From Corynebacterium afermentans subsp. afermentans (lineage in GTDB: Bacteria > Actinomycetota > Actinomycetes > Mycobacteriales > Mycobacteriaceae), in NCBI RefSeq assembly GCF_030408355.1, contig NZ_CP046606.1, positions 1,426,001 through 1,490,000 on the forward strand: a stretch of DNA of 64,000 nucleotides. Reading direction: 5' to 3'. Both the position numbers and the translations under genes were made by a program. The notes beneath the pieces were generated by a model. That model saw nothing but the letters and a program-made list of their open reading frames with translations. It was not told the origin of the DNA and did no database searches. Numbering within the stretch: the stretch's first letter is position 1; each line of letters starts with the position of its first letter. This document shows, in pieces, positions 54,918 to 64,000 of this stretch.

Positions 54918-56081
54918 TTAGCGGGTGACCTTGACCTCGGCCTTAGCGCCCTCGACCTCCTCGAGGCCCTCCTCTTCGGCGATGCGCTGCGCGTAATCAA
55001 TGAGCGTTTCCACGATCTTGGACTCCGGCACGGTCTCCACGACCTCGCCCTTGACAAAGATCTGGCCCTTGCCGTTGCCCGACGCCACACCGAGGTCGGC
55101 GTCGCGCGCCTCGCCCGGGCCGTTGACAACGCAGCCCATCACGGCAACGCGCAGCGGGAACTCCATGCCGTCCAGGCCAGCGGTGACCTCCTCGGCGAGT
55201 TTGTACACATCCACCTGGGCGCGGCCACAGGACGGGCAAGAGACGATCTCCAGCTTGCGCGGGCGCAGGTTCATCGCCTGCAGGATCTGATCGCCGACCT
55301 TGATCTCCTCCACCGGATCAGCGGACAGGGACACGCGGATGGTGTCGCCGATGCCCTGCGAGAGCAGCGCGCCGAAGGCCACGGAGGACTTGATCGTGCC
55401 CATGAATTTCGGGCCTGCCTCGGTCACGCCGAGGTGCAGCGGGTAATCGGTCTTCTCCGCCAGCTGGCGGTACGCCTCCACCATGAGCACCGGGTCGGAG
55501 TGTTTGACGGAAATGGCAATGTCGCCGTAGCCGTACTCCTCGAACAGGCCGGCCTCGTAGATTGCGGACTCCACCAGCGCTTCTGGGGTGGCCTTGCCGT
55601 ACTTCTCCAGCAGGCGCTTGTCCAGGGAGCCGCCGTTGACGCCGATTCGGATCGGGATACCCGCGTCACCCGCAGCCTTGGCCACCTCCTTAACGCGGCC
55701 GTCGAACTCCTTGATGTTGCCCGGGTTCACGCGCACTGCCGCGCAGCCGGCGTCGATGGCCGCGAAGATGTACTTCGGCTGGAAGTGGATGTCCGCGATC
55801 ACCGGGATCGGCGACTTCGCAGCAATGGCCGGCAGGGCTTCCGCGTCCACGGTCTTCGGGCAAGCCACTCGCACGATGTCGCAGCCCGCGGTGGTCAGCT
55901 GCGCGATCTGCTGAAGCGTGGCGTTGATGTCGTGCGTCTTCGTCGTGGTCATGGACTGCACAGAAATCGGGTGATCCGAACCGACGCCGACATCGCCCAC
56001 CATCAGCTGACGGGTTGTGCGGCGCGGAGCCAAAGTCGGTGCCGGGCCTTCGGGCATGCCTAATCCGATGGGGGTGTTCAT
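54918..56081 (-). CDS. ispG: 4-hydroxy-3-methylbut-2-enyl diphosphate synthase IspG
   Basis: [4Fe-4S] enzyme of the non-mevalonate isoprenoid pathway converting MEcPP to HMBPP. It has 387 residues; the cluster cysteines are in SCPSCGR near residue 281 and [10 protein letters not shown] near residue 316. [20 protein letters not shown] near the N-terminus is a family block. The ATG at 56081 is leaderless (TAGAGT eight bases upstream) and gives the MNTPIGLG start. It lies with dxr and rip1 in one strand group: dxr, rip1, ispG, penicillin-binding protein. Confidence 0.96.
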   Translation of the reverse strand: MNTPIGLGMPEGPAPTLAPRRTTRQLMVGDVGVGSDHPISVQSMTTTKTHDINATLQQIAQLTTAGCDIVRVACPKTVDAEALPAIAAKSPIPVIADIHFQPKYIFAAIDAGCAAVRVNPGNIKEFDGRVKEVAKAAGDAGIPIRIGVNGGSLDKRLLEKYGKATPEALVESAIYEAGLFEEYGYGDIAISVKHSDPVLMVEAYRQLAEKTDYPLHLGVTEAGPKFMGTIKSSVAFGALLSQGIGDTIRVSLSADPVEEIKVGDQILQAMNLRPRKLEIVSCPSCGRAQVDVYKLAEEVTAGLDGMEFPLRVAVMGCVVNGPGEARDADLGVASGNGKGQIFVKGEVVETVPESKIVETLIDYAQRIAEEEGLEEVEGAKAEVKVTR

Positions 56082-56101
56082 GGTGGCTAACTCTAGCACC
56101 G

Positions 56102-57310
56102 TCAGCCAAAAATTCGGACGGGGTTGACCACGTCCGCGGCCATGACCAACACACCGACGCCGAGCAGCAGCGCAGCCATGGCGTACGTCAAGGGCATGAG
56201 CTTTTCATAATTCGCGGGAGCGCCTGGGCCGAGGCCCCGGAGGCGTCGTAAAGCATCGCGAATCTTTTCGTACAGCACCACCGCAATGTGCCCGCCGTCC
56301 AGCGGCGGCAACGGCACGAGATTGAACAGCGCGAGGAAGAAGTTCAGGCTGGCCAGCATCATCCAGAACGCGGACCACATATCCTGCTCCACCAGCTCAC
56401 CGCCGGTGCGCGAGGCACCGATGACACTGACCGGGCCTTCGATGTCGCGTTCCGCGCCGAAGATGGAGGCCACAACACCCGGGATCTTCGCCGGGAACGA
56501 CGCGATGCCGCCCACCGTCGCGCGCAGCATTTGGCCGGTGAACCGGAAGGTCGCAGGCACCGCTTCTGCCGGGCCGTACTGCTTCACCGCGTCCGTGGGG
56601 GGCGCTGAGACGATGCCCACCGCCCCCTGGGTGACGCGCTCCCCAGTGGCCGGGTCGATGCGCTCAACCTCGGCGACAGGCACGTCGAGGGTGACGGTTT
56701 CTCCGCCGCGCAGCACCTCGAGGCGCACGGTTTCGCCAGGCTGCTTAGCGACGGCATCCCGCAACTGCCCGAATTGCTCAATCTCCTGCCCGTCAAGTGC
56801 CACCAGCGTGTCGCCAACCTGGACACCGGCCTCGCCCGCCGGGCCCGCACCGGAGCACTCCCCCAGCGTGTCAGCGTCCACCTGGTCGGCAACGCACACC
56901 GTCTTGCCCACTCGCGGGGTGAAGTCCGCGTCCGGATTCGGGATGCCGGAAAGCACCGCCACAAAGTAGGTGATGACAACGCCGATGAGCAGGTTCATCA
57001 CAATGCCGCCGGCAAGCACCGCGATGCGCTGCCACGCCGGCTTATTCACCATCGCGTGCGGCTCCTCCTCTGGCGTGAGGGGATCCAACGCGGTCATGCC
57101 CGCGATGTCGCAGAACCCGCCGAACGGCAGCGCGGCAAGGCCGTACTCGGTGTTGCCCTTCGTGGTCGACCACACCGTGGGGCCAAACCCAATAAAATAG
57201 CGACGCACGCGCATACCAAAGGCGCGGGCGGTGAACATGTGCCCGGCCTCATGCAGCGCAATGGACGCAGCGATCGCCAGCGCGAACGCCAAAATGCCTA
57301 GCGCACCCAC
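56102..57310 (-). CDS. rip1: site-2 intramembrane zinc protease Rip1/RseP
   Basis: Membrane-embedded metalloprotease that cleaves anti-sigma factors and controls envelope stress and mycolate metabolism in mycobacteria. It has 402 residues: zinc motif [12 protein letters not shown] (about 18-29), a PDZ domain (about 140-240, [22 protein letters not shown]) and the second metal ligand in [12 protein letters not shown] near residue 336. Four hydrophobic helices. GTG start, 15 bp after the dxr stop. The 3' end carries the GTCGTAAAGC decamer variant. Confidence 0.95.
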   Translation of the reverse strand: MGALGILAFALAIAASIALHEAGHMFTARAFGMRVRRYFIGFGPTVWSTTKGNTEYGLAALPFGGFCDIAGMTALDPLTPEEEPHAMVNKPAWQRIAVLAGGIVMNLLIGVVITYFVAVLSGIPNPDADFTPRVGKTVCVADQVDADTLGECSGAGPAGEAGVQVGDTLVALDGQEIEQFGQLRDAVAKQPGETVRLEVLRGGETVTLDVPVAEVERIDPATGERVTQGAVGIVSAPPTDAVKQYGPAEAVPATFRFTGQMLRATVGGIASFPAKIPGVVASIFGAERDIEGPVSVIGASRTGGELVEQDMWSAFWMMLASLNFFLALFNLVPLPPLDGGHIAVVLYEKIRDALRRLRGLGPGAPANYEKLMPLTYAMAALLLGVGVLVMAADVVNPVRIFG

Positions 57311-57325
57311 AGAACCCCTAGTGCG

Positions 57326-58489
57326 CTACTTGTGCGCGAAGCGCTCGACAACGGCCTCCGCACGCTCGCGGGCGCGGCTTTCGGTGCGCAGGACCGCGTT
57401 GACGTCCGCCGGTGCCTCCGCGAAATCATCCGCGTTTTCGAGGACCTCGGCGATGGTGTCCACAATGTGCGGGAACTTGATGCGGCCTGCCACGAACGCG
57501 TCGACGGCAACCTCGTTGGCTGCGTTGTAGATCGCCGGGTACGGCTCGCCCTTCTCAGCCGCTTGGCGTGCCAGCTTCACCGCCGGGAACGCTTCCTCAT
57601 CCAACGGCTCGAAGGTCCACTCGAAGGATTGCGAGAAGTCCAGGGCAGGCTGCGCGTCCGGGATACGGTTTGGCCAATTCAGCGCGTGGGAGATTGGCAG
57701 CATCATCGACGGCGGGGACGCCTGGGCGATCGTGGCGCCGTCGGTGAACGTCACCATGGAGTGCACTATGGACTGCGGGTGGACCGTGACGTCGATGTTG
57801 TCCGGCTCGACGTCGAACAGCAGCGATGCCTCAATCAGCTCCAGGCCCTTGTTCACCATCGTCGCGGAGTTCAGCGAATTCATCGAGCCCATAGACCACG
57901 TCGGGTGGGCGACGGCCTGCTCGTAGGTGACGTCCATCAGCTCCTCGCGGGAATTGCCGCGGAATGGGCCACCGGAGGCGGTGAGCACGAAGCGGGCCAC
58001 CTCCCCGCGGTCGCCGGAGCGCAGCGCCTGGGCCATCGCGGAGTGCTCCGAATCCACCGGGATAATCTGTCCGGGTTTTGCCGCCTCCAGCACGAAGCGG
58101 CCGCCAGCGACGAGCGACTCCTTGTTGGCCAGCGCTAGCGTCGCGCCGGACTTCAGCGCAGCGAGGGTCGCCGGCAGACCTGCAGAACCGACGAGCGCGT
58201 TGAGCACCAGGTCCGCCTCCTGCGACTCCACCAGAGCCGCAGCGCAGGCATCGCCGGTAATAACGAAGCCGCCGAGCGCCTTTGAAACCTTCTTGGCTCC
58301 TTCTAGATCACGCACGGCAACCTGGTCAGCGCTGAGGCCGAACTCGCGGGCTTGCTCAATAGCCCGGTCCGGGTTGGTTCCACCGGTGGCGATGCCGACC
58401 ACGTTGAATTGATCTCTATGTTCGCGAATGACATCGATCGCCTGAGAACCGATAGAACCAGTCGAGCCCAAGATGATTACATTCTTCAC
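57326..58489 (-). CDS. dxr: 1-deoxy-D-xylulose-5-phosphate reductoisomerase
   Basis: NADPH-dependent enzyme making MEP in the non-mevalonate isoprenoid pathway. It has 387 residues. [16 protein letters not shown] (residues 6-21) is the nucleotide loop, ALANKESLV near residue 117 the NK-E motif, and [10 protein letters not shown] near residue 181 a substrate-binding block. The GTG at 58489 begins the family start [12 protein letters not shown]; upstream in-frame starts have no family match. It heads dxr-rip1-ispG. It is divergent from the DUF2631 gene across 186 bp. Confidence 0.96.
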   Translation of the reverse strand: MKNVIILGSTGSIGSQAIDVIREHRDQFNVVGIATGGTNPDRAIEQAREFGLSADQVAVRDLEGAKKVSKALGGFVITGDACAAALVESQEADLVLNALVGSAGLPATLAALKSGATLALANKESLVAGGRFVLEAAKPGQIIPVDSEHSAMAQALRSGDRGEVARFVLTASGGPFRGNSREELMDVTYEQAVAHPTWSMGSMNSLNSATMVNKGLELIEASLLFDVEPDNIDVTVHPQSIVHSMVTFTDGATIAQASPPSMMLPISHALNWPNRIPDAQPALDFSQSFEWTFEPLDEEAFPAVKLARQAAEKGEPYPAIYNAANEVAVDAFVAGRIKFPHIVDTIAEVLENADDFAEAPADVNAVLRTESRARERAEAVVERFAHK

Positions 58490-58675
58490 ACGCCTATTGT
58501 GACATGAATCAGCACATTGTGGCACCGTGCGGGCATAATCCCGTGGACTGTGGTGCGAAAGTTTGAACACATTGGGGGTGAGAAGTCCCCTTTGGTCAAC
58601 CCAGTGTGCGATGATAGGCGCTGAAAGTTTTACCAATCTTGGCAACCGCTAACCAGGCTTTGAAGGAGCATTCCA

Positions 58676-59209
58676 GTGGCCCACGCGAAGGACAACGCAC
58701 CCCAGGTGTACAACGGTGTTTCTGAGGCGGACGTTCCGTCTGCCCGTTTCGGCTGGAGCGCGTTCACGGACCGCACCATCCAGCTCGCCGGTTGGATCTC
58801 CGTTTTGTTCCTCATCGCCTACAACTTTGGCAACCACCAGGGCCACGTGGAGACCATCTGGCTCATCTCCCTGGCGGTGCTGCTGGCGCTCGGCCTGATC
58901 CTGCACGCTACCAAGCCGAAGCTGAGCCAGGTGCGCACCGTCACCTCCCACAACAAGCCGGTGGGCCACCAGGAGCCGGACTGGATGTACGACCAGGCCA
59001 CCCTCTCCGGTGACGTATACGAGAACCTGTCCGACTCGCAGCTGCGCGCCCTGAACATCGAGCCGGGCCGCGTTGCCCACCTGCGCCCGGCACACGGCCA
59101 GGAGCGTGTGGTTGAGCGCACCGCCGCCCGCCCGGTCGACGCGCCGCACCAGCACGAGGACGTCGAGGTCATCACCGTCGAGTCCCGCGGCAAGCACGAG
59201 CGCATCTAA
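58676..59209 (+). CDS. DUF2631 family membrane protein
   Basis: A 177-residue actinobacterial protein of unknown function with two hydrophobic helices (about 37-53 and 61-79), the first preceded by WSAFTDRTIQLAGW. A long hydrophilic tail (85-177) is rich in His, Arg and Glu and may be cytoplasmic. The family often lies beside dxr. GTG start with GAAGGAGC upstream, so unlike many neighbours it has a normal leader. A strong terminator follows. Confidence 0.8.
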   Translation: MAHAKDNAPQVYNGVSEADVPSARFGWSAFTDRTIQLAGWISVLFLIAYNFGNHQGHVETIWLISLAVLLALGLILHATKPKLSQVRTVTSHNKPVGHQEPDWMYDQATLSGDVYENLSDSQLRALNIEPGRVAHLRPAHGQERVVERTAARPVDAPHQHEDVEVITVESRGKHERI

Positions 59210-59229
59210 GCTTCTCGACGCCACCGTCA

Positions 59230-59257
59230 CCGCCAGCCCCACCGCTGGCGGTTTTTT
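59230..59257 (+). terminator. intrinsic terminator of the DUF2631 gene
   Basis: CCGCCAGC (59230-59237) and GCTGGCGG (59244-59251) form an 8-bp stem with a six-base loop, followed by six T residues. Confidence 0.92.
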
Positions 59258-59322
59258 CGTGCCGTGAGTGCCCGCCCTGCACCCCACTCGCCACCTCCCC
59301 ATTCCGCCTTGGCTCGAATCCG

Positions 59323-59393
59323 CAGACCCAGAGCAAGAGACCCCTAGTATGGCCCTATTTTGGGCATACTAGGGGTCCTGTACTGGGGGTCTG
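59323..59393. repeat. nested inverted repeat upstream of the rlmN 3' end
   Basis: Inner arms GACCCCTAGTATG (59339-59351) and CATACTAGGGGTC (59365-59377) are perfect 13-bp complements. Outer arms CAGACCC (59323-59329) and GGGTCTG (59387-59393) enclose them. It lies between convergent DUF2631 and rlmN genes. The layout, an inner hairpin with short outer arms, resembles the elements at 5441 and 24632, though the sequences differ. Confidence 0.8.
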
Positions 59394-59480
59394 TACGCGG
59401 AGGCGTGCTCGGAAGGGTTGCGGCGTGGGCTGTAGCGCCGCAGGTAAACGCGAAAAGTGAGCTCGGCAGAAGCTAAGCGG

Positions 59481-60584
59481 CTAGCTGGCGTCCTCGTCGG
59501 CAGCGAGCTGGCCGCAGGCGGCGGCGATTTCCTGGCCCTTGGTGTCGCGAACGGTGCACGGCACGCCCTGGGCCGCTACCCGGCGGACGAACTCGTCCTG
59601 GCGGGCCTTCGGCGAGGCGTCCCACTTCGAGCCCGGGGTCGGGTTGAGCGGGATCACGTTGACGTGCACGCGCGAACCGAGCGCCGAGTGCAGCTTCTTG
59701 CCCAGCAGGTCCGCCCGCCAGTCGTGGTCGTTCATGTCGCGGATGAGCGCGTACTCGATGGACACGCGGCGGCCGGTCTCGTCCGCGTAGTAGCGGGTGG
59801 CGTCCAGCACTTCGGACACTGCGAAGCGGTTGTTGACGGGGACGAGTTCGTCGCGGAGCTCGTCGTCAGGCGTATGCAGGCTCACCGCCAGGGTGCAGGA
59901 CAGCCCCTCGTCCGCGAGCATGCGGATCTGCGGGGCCAGCCCCACCGTGGAGACGGTGACGTTGCGCTGGGAAATGCCGAAGCCATCCGGGGACGGCTGG
60001 GTGATCTGGCGCACCGCCTCCACAACTCGCTTGTAGTTGGCCAGCGGCTCCCCCATGCCCATGAACACGATGTTGGACAAGCGCGAGCCCTCCGCGGCCA
60101 TCATCGCGGCGGCGGCGCGCACCTGGTCCACGATCTCCGCCACGGACAGGTTGCGGTCCAGCCCGCCCTGGCCGGTGGCGCAGAAGGGGCAGGCCATGCC
60201 GCAGCCGGCCTGCGAGGAGATGCAAAGGGTTGCGCGGCCCGGGTAACGCATGAGGACGGACTCCAGCAGGGTGCCGTCGTGAAGCCGCCACAGCGTCTTC
60301 GTCGTGTCGCCTTCATCAGTCTCCACCGTGCGCACCGGAGAGAGCAGCGTAGGAAACAGCGCGTCCTTGACGGTCTGGCGCTGTGCCTCCGGCAGGTCCG
60401 TCATGGTTAGCGGGTCGGCTTCGAACTTGCCGTAGTAGTGGCGCGCGATCTGGTCGGCGCGGAACTTGGGCAGGCCGAGTTCCTTGAGCGCGTCGATGCG
60501 CTCGTCTTTGCTCAAGTCCGCGAAGTGCTTCGGCGGCATGCCGCGCTTCGGCGCGAGCAGCTGGATCTGGGGGAAATCGCTCAT
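59481..60584 (-). CDS. rlmN: 23S rRNA (adenine2503-C2)-methyltransferase RlmN
   Basis: Radical-SAM enzyme that methylates C2 of A2503 in 23S rRNA and A37 in some tRNAs. It has 367 residues. The cluster motif CGMACPFC lies in [19 protein letters not shown] near residue 120. [11 protein letters not shown] near residue 172 and the C-terminal [16 protein letters not shown], whose cysteine carries the methyl group, are present. Either of two nearby ATGs (60596 or 60584) could start it; 60584 gives the family-like MSDFPQI. It is downstream of cdsA by 59 bp. Confidence 0.95.
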   Translation of the reverse strand: MSDFPQIQLLAPKRGMPPKHFADLSKDERIDALKELGLPKFRADQIARHYYGKFEADPLTMTDLPEAQRQTVKDALFPTLLSPVRTVETDEGDTTKTLWRLHDGTLLESVLMRYPGRATLCISSQAGCGMACPFCATGQGGLDRNLSVAEIVDQVRAAAAMMAAEGSRLSNIVFMGMGEPLANYKRVVEAVRQITQPSPDGFGISQRNVTVSTVGLAPQIRMLADEGLSCTLAVSLHTPDDELRDELVPVNNRFAVSEVLDATRYYADETGRRVSIEYALIRDMNDHDWRADLLGKKLHSALGSRVHVNVIPLNPTPGSKWDASPKARQDEFVRRVAAQGVPCTVRDTKGQEIAAACGQLAADEDAS

Positions 60585-60642
60585 AGTGCGCCCCATCTTG
60601 GCACGTCGCGCGGCGAATTTCGAATCTGGCGCGGGCGGAAAC

Positions 60643-61593
60643 CTACTGGTTCATCAACGTGATGGTGGTCAGCAGGATGTAGGTCGCCGCCGCGGCGGGC
60701 AGCATGCCGTCGAGCCGGTCCATGATGCCGCCGTGGCCCGGCAGCAGGTTGGACATGTCCTTGATGCCCAGCTCGCGCTTGAACTGGCTTTCCACCAAAT
60801 CGCCCATGGTCCCGCAGATGACCAGGGCGATGCCGAGCACGATGCCCATCCACCACGGGCCGTGGATGAGAAAGTGCACCACCAGCACACCGGTGATGAT
60901 GCCGGCGGTCATGGATCCGGCGAAGCCCTCCCAGGACTTGTTGGGGCTCACGGCCGGGGCCATCGGGTGGGAGCCGAACATCACTCCTGTGGCGTAGCCG
61001 CCGACGTCGTTGGCCACGACGCACAACATGAACGCCACGATGTACGCGGAGCCGTCCACCCCGGCCTCGGTGATCCGGGAGATCATGGCGGCGAATGTGC
61101 CGAACAGCGGGATCCACGCGAGCACGAAGATCGCCACTGCGGTGTCGCGCAGGTAGTTCTCGGGCTGGTGGTGCCTGCCCTGGTGGAACATGCCCCAGAA
61201 CATCACCACCAGCACGGTGAAGGCGAATCCGGAGACCAGACCTGTGGTGCCGTAAGGCGCGGACAGCCAGAGCATGGCCTGGCCGAGGATGATCATCAGC
61301 GTGCGCGGCTGGACATAGCCGGCCTCTCTCAGACGCGTCATCACCTCCCACATGGCCAGCGCCACGGCGGCGGCAACCAGCGGGTACCAGGCGACGGGCC
61401 CGATCCACACCGCCGCGATCACCAACGCGCCGAGCACGACGCCCGTGGCGATCGCCGCGGGCAGGTCGCGCCCCGCCTTGTTCTTCGGCTTCGGGGCGCG
61501 GCTGGGCCAGCGGCTCGGGGTGGCCTCGGGTGCCTCCGGGGCATCGCTCACGGCCGCACCCATCTCGGTGGTTTCCGTCTGCGCCTTCGACAC
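60643..61593 (-). CDS. cdsA: phosphatidate cytidylyltransferase
   Basis: Makes CDP-diacylglycerol from phosphatidic acid and CTP, the precursor of all phospholipids including those of PgsA. It is a 316-residue multi-helix membrane protein with a hydrophilic N-terminus (about 45 residues). The signature [25 protein letters not shown] near residue 270 holds the KD and DR-x-D residues. GTG start, 6 bp from the frr stop codon, so it is co-transcribed with frr. Confidence 0.95.
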   Translation of the reverse strand: MSKAQTETTEMGAAVSDAPEAPEATPSRWPSRAPKPKNKAGRDLPAAIATGVVLGALVIAAVWIGPVAWYPLVAAAVALAMWEVMTRLREAGYVQPRTLMIILGQAMLWLSAPYGTTGLVSGFAFTVLVVMFWGMFHQGRHHQPENYLRDTAVAIFVLAWIPLFGTFAAMISRITEAGVDGSAYIVAFMLCVVANDVGGYATGVMFGSHPMAPAVSPNKSWEGFAGSMTAGIITGVLVVHFLIHGPWWMGIVLGIALVICGTMGDLVESQFKRELGIKDMSNLLPGHGGIMDRLDGMLPAAAATYILLTTITLMNQ

Positions 61594-61599
61594 GTCGGC

Positions 61600-62157
61600 T
61601 TAGACCTCCAGCAGCTCGTTTTCCTTGCGCTGCACGATTTCGTCGATCTGACCGACGTAGTCCTGAGTGGTTTTGTCCAGCGACTTCTCAGCGGTGATGA
61701 CCTCGTCCTCGCCCGCGTCGCCGTCCTTCTGGATCTTCTTCAGCGCTTCCATGCCCTGGCGGCGCACGTTGCGGATGGCGATCTTGCCGTCCTCGCCCTT
61801 CTGCTTGGCCTGCTTGACCAGCTCCTTGCGGCGCTCCTCTGTGAGCTGCGGGACGGACACGCGGATGACCTGGCCGTCGTCCGTCGGGTTCACGCCGAGG
61901 TCGGAGTTGCGGATGGCGGTTTCGATCTCGCCCATGGTGGACATGTCGTACGGCTTGATCAAAAGCATGCGCGGCTCCGGCACAGAGATGGTGGCCATCT
62001 GGTTGATCGGGGTGGGCGCACCGTAGAAGTCGGCCATCACGCCGTTGAACATGGCCGGGTTCGCGCGGCCGGTGCGGATGGTGGCCAGCTCGTTTCGGGT
62101 GTGTTCAACGGAGGCGGTCATGCGCTCTTCGGCGTCCAGCAAAACGTCATCAATCAT
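61600..62157 (-). CDS. frr: ribosome recycling factor
   Basis: Splits post-termination ribosomes with EF-G. It has 185 residues, normal length, with the [28 protein letters not shown] block (about 28-55) and the C-terminal three-helix bundle ending [14 protein letters not shown]. In most actinobacteria it lies next to pyrH; here an amidase gene is inserted on the opposite strand. cdsA follows. Confidence 0.97.
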   Translation of the reverse strand: MIDDVLLDAEERMTASVEHTRNELATIRTGRANPAMFNGVMADFYGAPTPINQMATISVPEPRMLLIKPYDMSTMGEIETAIRNSDLGVNPTDDGQVIRVSVPQLTEERRKELVKQAKQKGEDGKIAIRNVRRQGMEALKKIQKDGDAGEDEVITAEKSLDKTTQDYVGQIDEIVQRKENELLEV

Positions 62158-62234
62158 GGTTTCTACCCCTATCGTTTCTCGGGTTTGCGTCCCCCTTAAC
62201 TTACCAGCGCCAGCCGCGTGCCTAGACTGTCGCC

Positions 62235-63317
62235 ATGCCGCACCCAGCCTTCACGTTCGTTGCGCCGCCCGGCGCCGCGCTCGCCGGCCCGCTCGGCGGG
62301 CGGCTTTCCGGCTGGAGCATTCCGATCAAAGACGGCACCGATGTCGCCGCCATGCCCACCACGCACGGCAACCCCGCACGCGCCTACACCGCGCAAGCGA
62401 CAGACCCGTTCGCGCAGATGCTTATCGACGCCGGAGCGCGCGTCAGCGCCAAAACCCTCACCTCCGAGCTCGGCGCCACCTGCTACGCGGAACGCCCCGG
62501 TGTGCCCGTGCTGGAATCCCCCGCCTTCCCTGGCTGCACGCCCGGCGGTTCGTCCGCGGGCGCTGCGGTCGTGGTCGCGGACGAGACGGTGCGTGCGGCC
62601 CACGGGACCGACGCCGGCGGCTCGATCCGTGTGCCGGCCGCGGCCTGCGGGGTTGTGGGGTTAAAGCTCGCCAGCCACGACCTGTCCGCCCACGGGTTGT
62701 TCACCCGCAACGTCGGCGACCTGTTCACGGTGACGGGATGGGCGCCGCCAGCCCGGCGACGGCTGCGCATCGGCGTGCTCACCCGGGGCGTGTTCGCGGA
62801 CCCTGAGGTGGCGGAGAGGCGCGGAGCTGACGTCGAGAAGCTTGCCGCAGCCCTCGGACGCGCCCACGATGTGGTGGAGATTTCCCCCTACGCCGAATCG
62901 CGCGAGACGTACGCGCACTTCAGCACCACCATCAAGCGCGCGTTCAAGGATGTGGATCCGCTGGACAGCGGCTACATCGCGTGGCTGAAAGATCAGGCGC
63001 ACCGCCTACGCCCACAACACGTCGCCGCAGCGAACGCGCACACGAGCGGGTTGCCCGCGTTGCTCGCGGCGCAGTGGGGCGTGGATGCGGTGCTTTCCCC
63101 CACGATCGCTTTCGATCCGCCCCCGCTCGGCTACTTCCCCTCGCTCAGCCCAGAGGAGAGCTTCCACGCGCAAACCGAATGGTCGCCGTGGTGTTCGGTA
63201 TTTAACATGCTGCGCACCCCCGCGATCGCGCTCGCGGGGGTGCATTTGGGCAGCCTGAAGCTCAGCGGCCCGGAGTTGCTCGGCCTTGCAGCACAGGCCG
63301 AGCTGTTGCGCGCTTAG
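62235..63317 (+). CDS. amidase signature family enzyme
   Basis: Ser-Ser-Lys amidase of 360 residues, compact compared with the usual 450-500. The catalytic lysine is in [10 protein letters not shown] near residue 32, the cis serine in [11 protein letters not shown] near residue 104 and the nucleophilic serine in [17 protein letters not shown] near residue 127. The substrate is unknown. It is leaderless (TAGACT at 62223-62228, six bases before the ATG). It splits frr from pyrH: divergent from frr and convergent with pyrH, sharing three stop-codon bases. A GTCGATAAGC copy encodes Leu-Ile-Asp near its 5' end. Confidence 0.86.
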   Translation: MPHPAFTFVAPPGAALAGPLGGRLSGWSIPIKDGTDVAAMPTTHGNPARAYTAQATDPFAQMLIDAGARVSAKTLTSELGATCYAERPGVPVLESPAFPGCTPGGSSAGAAVVVADETVRAAHGTDAGGSIRVPAAACGVVGLKLASHDLSAHGLFTRNVGDLFTVTGWAPPARRRLRIGVLTRGVFADPEVAERRGADVEKLAAALGRAHDVVEISPYAESRETYAHFSTTIKRAFKDVDPLDSGYIAWLKDQAHRLRPQHVAAANAHTSGLPALLAAQWGVDAVLSPTIAFDPPPLGYFPSLSPEESFHAQTEWSPWCSVFNMLRTPAIALAGVHLGSLKLSGPELLGLAAQAELLRA

Positions 63318-64000
63318 GCCACCAGCGTGCCCACCTGCTCGCCGGAGACGGCGCGGGCGATGTTGCCCTCCTGCAGCAGGTTGAACACCAAGATGGGCAT
63401 GTTGTTGTCCATGCAGAGGCTGAACGCGGTAGCGTCAGCGACCTTCAGGCCGTTTTCGATGACCTCGCGCGGGGAGATTTCGGAGTACAGCTTCGCGTCC
63501 GGGTTCTCGCGCGGATCGGAGTCGTACACGCCGTCAACGCCCTTGGCCATCAGCAGCACCTCGCAGCCGATCTCCAGCGCGCGCTGGGCGGCGGTGGTGT
63601 CGGTGGAGAAGTACGGCATACCCATGCCGGCGCCGAAGATGACCACGCGGCCCTTTTCCAGGTGTCGGGCGGCGCGCAGGGGCAGGTACGGCTCGGCGAT
63701 CTGCGCCATGTTGATGGACGTTTGCACGCGGCAGTCCACGCCCATCTGCTGCAGAAAGTCCTGCAGCGCCAGGCAATTCATCACCGTGCCCAGCATGCCC
63801 ATGTAGTCGGAGCGCGCGCGGTCCATGCCGCGCTGCTGCAGCTCGGCGCCGCGGAAGAAGTTGCCGCCGCCGATGACCACGGCGACCTCGGTGCCTGCGC
63901 GTGCCACGTCAGCGATCTGGCGCGCGACAGACTCGACCACGTCCGGGTCGATGCCGACTTTGCCTCCGCCGAACATTTCACCGCCCAACTTCAGCATCAC
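63314..64000 (-). CDS. pyrH: uridylate kinase PyrH, partial
   Basis: Phosphorylates UMP to UDP; hexameric amino-acid-kinase-fold enzyme. The last 228 residues are visible and the first few lie beyond the window edge. [16 protein letters not shown] at the left end is the phosphate loop. [32 protein letters not shown] and the late [16 protein letters not shown] segment are family blocks. It ends by sharing bases with the stop codon of the convergent amidase gene. Confidence 0.97.
   Translation of the reverse strand: MMLKLGGEMFGGGKVGIDPDVVESVARQIADVARAGTEVAVVIGGGNFFRGAELQQRGMDRARSDYMGMLGTVMNCLALQDFLQQMGVDCRVQTSINMAQIAEPYLPLRAARHLEKGRVVIFGAGMGMPYFSTDTTAAQRALEIGCEVLLMAKGVDGVYDSDPRENPDAKLYSEISPREVIENGLKVADATAFSLCMDNNMPILVFNLLQEGNIARAVSGEQVGTLVA

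Noticed and set aside
62834..62843. GTCGAGAAGC words counted as members of the decamer family
   Set aside because: GTC-GAG-AAG is a common codon string (Val-Glu-Lys) in high-GC genes, so these copies (for example at 31067, 41288 and 62834) can be explained by coding alone.

Overview
The window is a high-GC (roughly 60-65%) actinobacterial chromosome segment. It almost certainly comes from a Corynebacterium. The gene order recX-recA-DUF3046-bioYMN-pspA-clgR-cinA-pgsA-terC-ftsK-rnj-dapA-thyX-dapB-pnp-rpsO-ribF/truB-infB-nusA-rimP-proS-mqo-mtr-map-ispG-rip1-dxr-cdsA-frr-pyrH follows the C. glutamicum core backbone as I remember it. Mycothione reductase, a PptT/PptH pair and many leaderless genes (a TANNNT -10 box six to eight bases before the start codon) point the same way. 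The species cannot be named from this sequence.

Layout. 1-5412: biotin supply (bioW-bioF, a palindromic BioQ-like operator, and the bioYMN ECF transporter) flanking recA-recX. 5413-9975: envelope stress (pspA, clgR), cinA, pgsA and a TerC protein under a yybP-ykoY type manganese riboswitch. 9976-18980: ftsK, RNase J, and dapA and dapB with a degenerate ThyX between them. 19036-28089: lipoprotein, semialdehyde dehydrogenase, pnp/rpsO, nucleoside hydrolase, ribF and truB. 28247-37614: pptT-pptH, dinF, nrnA-rbfA-infB-ylxR-nusA-rimP. 37646-45485: DUF4439 lipoprotein, proS, yaaA, a small lower-GC accessory patch with an AbiEi-like protein, a sirtuin, an RsmC-like methyltransferase and uroporphyrinogen methyltransferase. 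45504-53047: SelO, mqo, hydrolase, mtr, two secreted paralogues and map. 53102-64000: penicillin-binding lipoprotein, ispG-rip1-dxr, DUF2631, rlmN, cdsA, frr, an amidase and pyrH (cut by the window edge).

Most genes are housekeeping, so the unusual signals lie between and inside them. The main ones are: (1) a pimelate-dependent bioW-bioF unit with a perfect 13-bp TGAAC-N3-GTTCA operator; (2) an intact 210-codon ThyX homologue that has lost its catalytic signature; (3) a 65-bp element with inverted ends, once intergenic and once in frame inside a methyltransferase gene; (4) nine exact copies of the decamer GTCGATAAGC in coding and intergenic DNA, sometimes as an inverted pair, which resembles an uptake-sequence-type repeat; (5) a riboswitch whose 3' stem can sequester the terC ribosome-binding site; (6) a 166-bp inverted array of an ATGCTTAC unit; and (7) several nested inverted repeats in gene gaps. 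No rRNA or tRNA gene, CRISPR array, transposase or prophage was recognised.
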